Assembly (NCBI RefSeq): GCF_000003815.2
Contig: NC_049987.1
Coordinates: 8,064,877 to 8,128,876, forward strand
Length of the DNA stretch: 64,000 nt
Source of the DNA: Branchiostoma floridae
Lineage: Eukaryota; Chordata; Leptocardii; Amphioxiformes; Branchiostomatidae
Reading direction: 5' to 3'
Shown here: positions 1 to 64,000 of the stretch, piece after piece
Layout of the letters: each line of letters starts with the position of its first letter
Position numbering within the stretch: the first letter of the stretch is position 1
Position numbers and translations under genes: made by a program
The notes under the pieces: model-generated
What the model was told of the DNA's origin: nothing
Databases searched by the model: none
The model's input: the letters and a program-made list of their open reading frames with translations, nothing else

Positions 1-1117
1 ATTCCACGCTTCATAAAATATTCAAGTCCGCACATGCTCTTGTCAGCCACACAGCTAAATGGAAGGTCGTAAAATGTAAGCGGGTGGTTTATTGGGACTA
101 ATGAGATACGGCCGGATGATTTCATACTTGTGGGGGATCGTAGTCACTACAGAGGCAGTAAAGATGCCCACTAGCAAAGTAATACAAGAAATTAGAAACA
201 TAACTCCAGCAGAAGATTTTCAAAACAGCCTGAGCCACTGAATATATCAAAACCCTACATTATCATTGCAACATGTATAAGCATAGTCTCAAGGTTATGC
301 ATGCCATTAACAGCATGATAATGAGCATACACAGTAATATGTCTGGAACCCAAACCTTGAAACCCCAGTAATGATATTCTTCACTCATTACGCATAGAAA
401 TGGCCACAAAATTGCCTAACTCTTGAACATTGACTACTTGTGTCCATGACAATAACTGCCTAACTAGTTGATCCACCTACAAAAAAAAAAATTAATGCAT
501 TAGAAGTAGTTTCAAATACCTAACTGATTGCATTGCATTATGATATAGGTTTTACAGACCAGCGTCCTACCGTACATGATGAAGATTTTGGTGCTATAAT
601 GTTCTCAGTTCTTGCGTAACTTAACTGCAAACTTCAAACTACTGCAAAACTGCTTGTTCTGTCTTCTGTTGCCTACCTCATTCGTTGTTTCAGCAGCAAA
701 CTTCAAACAACAACAAACACTCCATTTTTCCCCAATCACCAATCAAATCTCTGCAAACTTAGAGGTATTTACAGTATCTAATAATATTGTAGCTAGTAAC
801 TGAATAAAGAAACATTTAAATGTATCTTTCCCACTACCACCTCACCAACCTTGCTACCAACCATAATAAACTGTTACAAACACCTGCCATACATAAAACG
901 AGCAGTTAGTAATGTTAAAAAAAACAAAAAACACCCTGTATCAAATAGTGCAGCTGAAAATAAAACAACTTGTTGTTATTCAACTGGAAAAAAAATAGCA
1001 GGCTGAACTGGAAAATAAAAGTTACAGAAAAGTGTGGACAGTTAGTGCTCAGCTTGCCCATTGATAGCACCAGAATGTGACCTTGGTGAAAGCACCCAAA
1101 TGTAGAGCAATACTCAC
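1..1117. other. Left-edge intronic sequence
   Basis: AT-rich sequence in which I see no further MYO6 exon. The remaining cargo-domain exons, including the one with the WWY motif, must lie beyond the left edge. Small open frames at 612-803 and 915-1136 show no coding signature apart from the overlap with the candidate 33-nt exon. Confidence 0.5.
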
Positions 1118-23029
<21,912 letters not shown>

Positions 23030-24401
23030 GGCAAACTGTCGGGTAAAAGAGGAAAACTCTCTCATCAGGCATCTAGGACTTCTGTATATTATTACCTTTA
23101 ATGTCCATGAAGGTTAGACATCCAGGTAATATGATACGCCAAATAACAGTTGCTCAAGCAACTCGAAATTACTTGTAGTATTTCATATCTTAACAAAAGG
23201 AAATGTCTCAAATGTAAGGTGCATCACACCTGAGCAGTTTATGCAAAAAAAGTCAATATTTTTGATTCTGAATTATATATGATAAAAATGATAGAAGGTT
23301 GATGCTAACACTGACCACAATTTCTCAACGCAAGAAAGATATCATGGAGTTAACAATAACAGACAATTGATGGCTTTGTACGAATCTACCTCTAGTAATT
23401 GCACTGCCCACATATGTGCTGGGAAAAACAGGGGGATCTAAGTCTAAGTTAGTAACAGACAATATTGCACTCTAGCAAGGACACAATTATAAAATGGTCC
23501 AAAATTATACAAATCTGAAAGTGTTGATAAAAGATTAAGATACACAAATCTACCTTCTTCACTCTAACAAGAGCAGTCTGGAAGAACAACCCAAGAGAAA
23601 CCAGAACCAGGGCGTGCCTGTGGCGCCAGGACTGAGAAATGTCTGCACTGTACAGATGTCACACAGTTATGTATGCATGGTTTTCCCAGACGGATGATTT
23701 GATTCTGGTCTGAATATTCAAAGTGCTGACAACATGAAATATGACACGCAAGACTGAAGTGCAGAGGCAAAACAAGAACAAACATCACAAACACTCAGAT
23801 GGGCACTGCACAAAAAATATTGACAAGAAGTTTGTACTAGATTTCTTGCCCGACTGCTATATCTTCATGCCAAGGCTAGCATGTTATGCAAAGATTGAGT
23901 TATTGTTTTTATTGTAATGCGTAAGTCTTCAAATGAAATCCTTTCGTCCTTGCTTCTTTTGATATTTTCCTGAAGAGAATGCCTTAAAGTTCACTGAAGT
24001 CAAATCATCAAAGTATAGTAAACAATTCATGAATTACTTGATGGCAGTCAATCACATGTACATGATATAGTCTGGGTCCCAGCCTTTTCAGATTTACTCT
24101 GCCCTCTCGGTCACTCTGTATGTACGGAAGCAGCTAAGAGAGCTCTTAGACTATGTAGTAATGCTAGAAAAAAGTCTGGCACCCAAGTTAAATCACATGA
24201 TGTCTTGATTACACAATGTTATTCCTGTGGAAATTTTACACAAACAACCCTACAGGTAGTACATGCATTTAGACCATAATTTTTGTTCATTTCATGGTAC
24301 AAAACCGTCCTATCTTATTATCTTCTGGAGAATACAATTGACTTTTGTAACTCCTCAGTTCGGCCTCCATCTGATGAACCATGAGATTCCTCCCCTCAGA
24401 C

Positions 24402-24605
24402 TACTGTAAATGCATTTAAGTTTGCGGGGATTTAATTTCGTGGTAGCGGGAAAAAGGACTTTTTGCGGTGGTTTTAAGTTCGCGGGAGCACCATGCACCG
24501 TAGTCTCTTAATGCCATATTCGCGGTGGTTTTAAGTTTGCGTTGAACCAGCCACCATGAAAACCGCAAACATTAAACCACCGCAAAAGTTGCCGCATTTA
24601 CAGTA
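24402..24605. mobile_element. Palindromic MITE with TACTGTAAATG termini, copy 1
   Basis: Starts TACTGTAAATGCATTTAAG and ends CGCATTTACAGTA; interior has repeated GCGGTGGTTTTAAGTTTGCG and its complement. Related copies are at 53017 and 59720, with fragments near 15318, 37915 and 38300. Confidence 0.8.
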
Positions 24606-26908
24606 TAACAAACATGACCAATCAGTTTGTCAAGGTCCAGAGGCTGGGGGACCCCAGGTGAAGTCACCTGTTGCAATATTACACTCAGGTTACAGCAAAA
24701 AAGAAATGTGTCACTCAATTTGTGTGTTTTAAACCATGGAGGCCATGGGACTAAGTAGGTAGGTAGGAGCACAGTACATTTATTTGCATATTAAGTTAGT
24801 TAAGAGATAGTCGTAGGACAAACATGATCATAGAATATTTTTGCACCAAGCAACTAATACTATATATATGTAGGTGCCAGATTTAAACCATAATCCAGCC
24901 CATATCAAAGGTTGACAGTGTGGATTCATATGAACTTTGACCTGGACACTGACACCTGTTGGGAAACTTGGCCTTTGACCTATAGACTGTGCACCTGTCA
25001 GCACAGTTGATTCATGACCAGGATTAGAAAAAATGATGTGTCGTCAGACTTCACGGATCCAAAAACCTTCAGAATAATTGTTTGATAGTTTCAAATTTAT
25101 TGAAACACAATATGTATCACTCTGCAAAATCCATTTTCTTGGTTAAAATTTAGCAGTGCCTTACATTTCTACTTCGACATTTATCTTGTATGCAATGTGA
25201 CATTCAGATGAGTGTACAAGTTGACCTTTGTAAAATGTCTGGTGTCATTGATGACAAAAAAAATGGTCAACATTCTCTTTTTCCTTTGGAACAAGCATAT
25301 TGCAGGCAGCCACGATGCATATGCATGGTCCCTACACGTGCGTCAGCAGACAATTACTATTAGTAGCAGATGTAAGTGGGAATACATCATTGATATCAGA
25401 AGTTAGGGGAAACATAGATGTATATAACGACACCTGTGCCACAGAGACAATTAAAATGGGTCAAAAGTCTAAAAAGGTTCAACACAATGTGATGTACTAT
25501 TGATAGGGAGAATTTAATTACTGTTAACTTTCATCACAGGTCTCCTCTTAAAAATGGAAATGGTCTTTGCACATGTTGTTTTCTGGTATAATGATGTTGT
25601 GTGCATAACGTTATTTCTTAATTTTGACATGAGCATAGGCCACTCACATCATCTCACTGAGATATGAATGAAAATTGTCTGCTGTACATTTCTACTGTAA
25701 TATGTGAGTCAAGAGGTATAAATAGGACTGTTATGCTATAGTCATACTCCCTTTTGCCAAGCCCATCTACATTGGACAATTCCAACACAGCAGACATAGT
25801 GTGACATACATAAAAGTAGTGCATGAAGTCAACTCAATTAAGGTGATGCCAATTGAGGATTTTTTTCAACAAAGACTAAATGATACTTAATTCCTTGTTC
25901 TGTATTACCAAGGACTATACATACGGTATAATGTCCTTGGTAATATTTGGTCATCGATGTATGGCTATCATCATAAGTACCATTAACATTTGGCTGCTAT
26001 CATAGACTGTAGTTCTTGGTCATTAACATTTGGCTGTTATCACACCCCACTGTGAAATCCTTTCTCCACAACCACACCCAAAGCTGGGGTCAAAAGTCAC
26101 TGTGACTCTCCCAGTCTAATGATATTGTTATTTACACGCCCTGTATGCAGGTAACCGGTCTGTGTTTTATAAGTAATCCTACAGCAAATAACTTTTCCCA
26201 TTGTATAAGTATACTATAACATTCAACATTCTTGCACAAGGGATTCTGTCACTGCTTGCACTGCAGCAACTTTAAGCACCAAACAATGAAACAGCTGACA
26301 CACCCTTAACATGCTAAATATAATGATTTAACACAATTTCAAACAGGACTATCACATACCTAGTGATAAGATCATAGTATCATTCATTATATACATTTAT
26401 AGATTGATAATTCTGAAGATTTATATGGAAGATCATATCTATCCTTGAGGTTGCATGTTATGGTACAACAGAAAGGTATTTCTGATTGTTCAAGGAACTG
26501 TTTATTGACAGACTGCTAAATCATTCATATACACAGTGTATATCTGGCTTGGCAGGTATGACAGGTGAGACCGTTCATCCGGTTTTGTTTTCTTTCTGAT
26601 GGAGAAGACGTCCTGTTTTGACAGACAAGACTGACACCTGACACTGGTTTATCAGAGTCAGCTGCTTTTCTGTTATCTGTGATGACTGGTTGGACCATTT
26701 AGGACTTCTTCCTCAAACACCATAAAGATCAGTGTTTGTACAGCTATCTTGTTGCAGAATGGGTCAACTAGAAGAAGTGGTCATTCTAACATTAAATCAC
26801 TGACACTGAAATATAAAGTTAACATTATATACATTATGATCTTGAAATGTTGTGAAGTTATTCTTTAGTTATCATCATGGCCGTCTACATTTATATAATT
26901 TGTAGTAG

Positions 26909-29066
26909 TTGTCTGACAAGTTTAAAGATCCCATGGTCAGTGAAAAGTATCAACTAAAACTACAGAATAGATTCCAGTTGCTACAAGATATGGGACAAGA
27001 CGTGGAAACCCAGTGGTCACTCTTTAAAGAAACGGTCACGAAAAGCGCGGAGGAAACCATAGGGAGAAGACGTGGCTCAAGGAAAGAGCAGTGGATCAAG
27101 GACCATACCTGGGACCTGATTGATAAAAGAAAAAAGATGAAGGGGGAAAGAGACAGAGCTAGGTCTGAAGAAGAGAAGGAAACGACAAAACACCTGTACC
27201 GTGACTTGGACCGTCAAGTAAAGAAGAGTTGTCGCGCAGATAAAAGGCAGTGGCTGGAAAAGAAAGGTGCCGAGGCGGAGGAAGCAGCTCAGAAAAACGA
27301 TGCTAGGACCCTGTACCGCTTGGTGAGGGAAGTCAGTGGTAGTTGGAACAGCTCAAGTGTGCCTATCAAGGACAAGTGCGGGAAAACTCTGCTAACTACA
27401 GAAGAACAGGACTTGAGGTGGATGGAGCACTTCCAGGAAACTCTAAACCAGCCAAACCCCGACACCCTGTTTGACTTCCAGGCAGAAGAACCAGCAGAGG
27501 ATCTGGATGTTTGTGAAGAACTGATCAGTATGGATGAGACTTTTCAAGCCCTTAAAGGTATGAAGAACAACAAGGCAGCAGGACTGGATGAGATCTCGGC
27601 AGAGATGCTCAAGCACGGTGGGGAGAGCACAGTTGAGATGCTAAACAGGCTGATGAACCGTTGCTGGCAGGATGAGCAGGTCCCCAGGGATTGGCAAGAT
27701 GGTGTCATAGTAAAACTCCCAAAGAAAGGGAACCTCTCGGACTGCAACAACTGGCGGGGCATCACTCTTCTGTCGATCCCGGGAAAAGTGTTCTGTGCAG
27801 TGCTTCTGAGAAGGTTGAAGAAAGCTGTGGATTGCAAACTGCGAGAGGAGCAAGCGGGGTTTCGCAGTAACCGCTCGTGCACAGAACAAATCTTCACACT
27901 CCGTAACATTGTTGAACAATGTCTTGAATACCAAACACCACTAGTGCTGAACTTCATAGACTTTAAAAAGGCATTTGACAGTATTCATAGAACATCTCTC
28001 TGGAATATTGCTCGTTCATATGGTATACCAAAACAGTTCGTTAATATATTTAAGAGCCTTTACGCAAACTCAAGATGTTGTGTCAGGACAGAGGGAGGAA
28101 CAACAGATTTCTTTGACATTGTCACGGGCGTCAGACAAGGATGCATCCTTTCCCCGTTCCTGTTTCTGCTGACCATCGACTTTGTCTTGAAGAAGACTAC
28201 AGAAGATGGTAGAGAGGGGGTGAGATGGAACGGAGAGGAGAGACTAGCAGACCTTGACTTTGCAGATGACCTAGCCCTACTGTCTGAGACCAACCAGGAC
28301 TTACAAAACCTGACAACAAAACTGGAACAGTTCTCTGGGAAGGTTGGACTGCGGGTGAGCACAGAGAAAACCAAGGCAATGGAAGTGGTACATAACATCA
28401 ACCATCCACCACTGAACATCAGCGTCAACAACAACCAGGTTGAGATAGTGGACCAGTTCACCTACCTTGGCAGCGTGGTCAGCAACAGTGGTGACGTAGA
28501 GCCGGATATCAACTGCAGAATCGGGAAGGCGGCTGCGGTATTCCGGAGGATGTGCAAGGTTTGGTCAACCAGCACCATCGATCTGGATACAAAGCTCCGC
28601 CTGTACAACAGCATAGTCCTGCCCACAGCAGTATATGCCAGTGAGACATGGAAGTCTTCAGCTNNNNNNNNNNNNNNNNNNNNNNNNNNNNNNNNNNNNN
28701 NNNNNNNNNNNNNNNNNNNNNNNNNNNNNNNNNNNNNNNNNNNNNNNNNNNNNNNNNNNNNNNAACGAGGAAATACTCAGAAGGGCCAACTCCCAACCCT
28801 TAAGTAAAATCATCACAGGGAAGAGGATGCAGCTGGCAGGGCACATCCTGCGCCTACCGAACCATAGGTATTCAAAGACAGCCATGACTTGGATTCCTAC
28901 AGGTGGAAAACGGAAAAGAGGCAGACCCAAAAATACATGGAGAAGGACTTTCACTGAGGATCTGAAAAGAGCTGGCATCCCTTGGGTACAGGCAGAAATG
29001 GCTGCAAACGACAGAGGACGATGGAAGCTTGCTGCCTTATGTGCCTTACGGCACGGGAAGACCTAA
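26909..29066 (+). mobile_element. LINE reverse transcriptase ORF, 5'-truncated, with assembly gap
   Basis: Open frame antisense to MYO6, 585 or so readable residues before the gap and about 100 after it. Motifs: KNNKAAGLDEISAEMLKHGG, NWRGITLLSIPGKV (fingers), palm motif A FIDFKKAFDSIH near residue 347, GVRQGCILSPFLF, and the catalytic FADDLALLS near residue 451. The C-terminal part has AGHILRLP and RGRPKNTWRRT, typical of non-LTR elements. No endonuclease domain is seen upstream, so the copy is 5'-truncated. The 3' end runs into a short CTAAGG-type repeat near 29068-29083. Clade is not assigned. The 100-N gap (28664-28763) hides whether the frame is intact. Confidence 0.93.
28664..28763. other. 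Assembly gap of 100 N
   Basis: Exactly 100 N, a conventional placeholder for unknown length, inside the LINE ORF. The flanking coding segments are in different frames relative to the gap, which cannot be interpreted. Confidence 0.99.
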
Positions 29067-29946
29067 GGTCTAAGGTAAGGTAGTAGTTGTCTTATGCCTT
29101 GCATTATCTTGTTCTGCCTTGTCAATAATAGGTGGTCAGGGTTCCCTCCAGGCTAGATCAGACAGGTAACAAAACATCTCACCTGTGCACAAGGTGTGAG
29201 CAAGCTCTATAGACATTAGATTAGGCAGGTGTGACAATCTGATTTCATTGTGTTACCTTTTCATCTTCATCTGCATGTTCATAACAAAGAAATCACCATC
29301 AAAACGTACATATGAAGACTCGTGCAGTGAGGGCAATCTTTTGTCTATTGTCAATATCTAAATTAATTCCTGTCCTCGCTGGACCCACGTCATTTGTGTA
29401 CACAATACACAATACTTTGACCCAGTCACGAAAATGAGATCCGCCCCCCTCCCCCTTTTATACTGACCATTCCTGTGGACATTTACTAGACAATTCTGCT
29501 CATGTTTTCAGGCGTTTTAACCTCTGTATCCCCCGTATTCTGGCTGAATGGAGGATCTGAAATGCCGGATTGTCGGAGTTCCGGCACAGCAACCCTTCAG
29601 ACCCAGTGTCGGTCACGAGAGCCCATTCATTTTCCAGCCTAGGAATTTCCTCCGGACCTAAGGCATAATCATTTCTGCGTCTCTCACACGAAGGTGAGAT
29701 CGGCTGAGGTAGATCAGACCATTAACATTTCCGCTACAGAAATCTGGCTATCTCGCTAAAAAAGGAATTTTTACAGGCATGACCTAGTAAAAATGTAGTT
29801 AACCTCATCAAGAACCACCTGCTGCCGGCTGCACCCCTGGGTAACCAGGAAGTGCGCGCGCCCCGCCCGCTGTGGGACCGCTGATCGCGCAAGTACAGAC
29901 ACCTACGTCTCAGGCACAATCTTAAAGTATGGCTGCGTATTCCTAC

Positions 29947-30080
29947 CTGCCGTCTGCTGTAGAAGTGCTGCCCAAATGATCTGAAAACTGCTCAGCGTCG
30001 ACACAACTCTTTCAATCTCCCCTGCAGCCGACGTCGGTCGAGCCGGTACCGGGACCGCAGCACCCTGTATGTAACCCTCC
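29947..30080 (-). other. MYO6: Candidate MYO6 5' UTR exon
   Basis: GC-rich minus-strand segment ending in a good donor (ACGGCAG|GTAGGAAT at 29947). It would splice to the acceptor at 23036, just before the MYO6 start codon. The 5' limit is a guess. Confidence 0.4.
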
Positions 30081-30345
30081 GCCGGGATACAGGTAAGGGA
30101 AAAAAGTGCCACCCGGATTTGTTTCACAGGCTAAAAGGTTGTTTTCAAATCAGCTTTGTTATCTAGAAGTGTGCAAAATATTCTCTAAATCATAAAATAT
30201 CCGTTTCTTCGTGGAATTTCCCCGTATTGATTTAATTTGCAACATTGTATCAAATGAGCCATTCAGATATCACCAAACAGTGCAAAAGTGGCCTCTAGCG
30301 ATTCATTTTAAGACTGCAGGCCTATCGAACCTCCCAGGTCCATTT

Positions 30346-30355
30346 CCATATTTGG
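30346..30355. promoter_or_regulatory. CArG box (SRF-type site)
   Basis: CCATATTTGG fits CC(A/T)6GG exactly and lies between the two divergent genes. SRF controls many actin-cytoskeleton genes, so a role in MYO6 expression is plausible but inferred. Confidence 0.45.
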
Positions 30356-30823
30356 ATATAGGCGGGGTGTGAGCAATCAATCAAAAGCGACGTCTAGCAT
30401 GCCAGTGTATAAGTGCAGTCTGGTATCTGAATGACAGTTTGGGACGTTCAACAAGTTAAATGTAAAACAAAAAGATATTGAAACTACCCTTAGAATGCTT
30501 CTACAGAGAAATCTTACCACAGAACAGCAAAGAAGGGTATCATTCGCCCAGAGCAAATGGCACATCCACCTGTCATTTTCTGCACTAATGACCATTGTTG
30601 CTAGTCGGCGCTTTTGATCCATCGCCGTGAAATGGAGAAAATGTGACCTTTGGCGACCTGCTTGGCAAGATCGATCTGGATCTGGGAACGAGATCGCAAA
30701 GCCGAGAAAGACCCAGCCCGATAGGGCCAGGATCTGATTGCAAAGCGTCCAGACGGAATACTTTGGCCGCTGAAACGTTTTATTTTTGTCCGCTGCCGTG
30801 TTTTGACGGGACTGCAGCCCACC

Positions 30824-63982
<33,159 letters not shown>

Positions 63983-64000
63983 GTAAGTGGGCTGTGGAAA

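Larger units (their letters stand above)
23036..29946 (-). other. MYO6 5' intron
   Basis: About 6.9 kb inferred to separate the 5' UTR exon from the start-codon exon. It holds a palindromic MITE (24402-24605), a LINE reverse transcriptase ORF (26909-29066) and otherwise AT-rich sequence with nothing I recognise. Confidence 0.5.
29800..30823. promoter_or_regulatory. Divergent promoter region between MYO6 and the ASK gene
   Basis: GC- and CpG-richer than its surroundings, with CCCCGCCCGC near 29856 and GGCGGGG near 30361. A probable MYO6 5' UTR exon on the minus strand ends with donor GGCAG|GTAGGA at 29947. The ASK start codon is at 30824. Transcription starts were not identified from sequence alone. 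Confidence 0.6.

Overview
The window is animal genomic DNA carrying two large, intron-rich, divergently transcribed genes. Exons are short and GC-rich, introns are AT-rich and full of small transposons, splice sites are canonical GT-AG, and a vertebrate-type telomere motif occurs inside an intron. Both genes are highly conserved but appear as the single pre-duplication form. From this, and from the abundance of small transposons and minisatellites, I infer an invertebrate deuterostome, most likely a lancelet (Branchiostoma). That is an inference, since no species search could be run.

Layout. Positions 1-30100, minus strand: an unconventional myosin VI gene (MYO6). I could place 31 consecutive coding exons from the start codon at 23029 down to 1118, all phase-compatible and giving about 1148 residues. 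They cover the motor domain, reverse-gear insert, converter, IQ motif, charged single alpha helix and the RRL part of the cargo-binding tail. The last roughly 130-150 residues lie off the left edge. Positions about 29800-30823: a GC-rich intergenic stretch that looks like a shared bidirectional promoter, with a CArg (SRF-type) box. Positions 30824-63982, plus strand: an apoptosis signal-regulating kinase gene (ASK family, MAP3K5/MAP3K15). It has 27 coding exons, again all phase-compatible, giving about 961 residues: N-terminal thioredoxin-binding-like region, central TPR/PH-like regulatory region, complete kinase domain and the start of the C-terminal tail. It runs off the right edge.

Mobile DNA. 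MYO6 intron 1 holds a 5'-truncated LINE reverse transcriptase ORF (26909-29066) broken by a 100-N assembly gap. ASK introns hold two hAT-like MITEs with perfect 8-bp target duplications (one inside a tRNA-derived SINE), a CACTA-like element with a 3-bp duplication inside a LINE fragment, mariner-like MITEs, long inverted repeats and several minisatellites.

Most unusual signals: (1) in MYO6, four exon edges are embedded in or abut tandem repeats that copy the splice site itself, including 17 copies of the exon-4 donor; read-through past the true donor meets a stop almost at once in the three donor cases; (2) a 78-bp open, phase-preserving candidate exon in the ASK gene would insert 26 residues into the kinase activation segment; (3) a 9-nt microexon candidate in the MYO6 motor; (4) nested transposon insertions with target duplications still readable.
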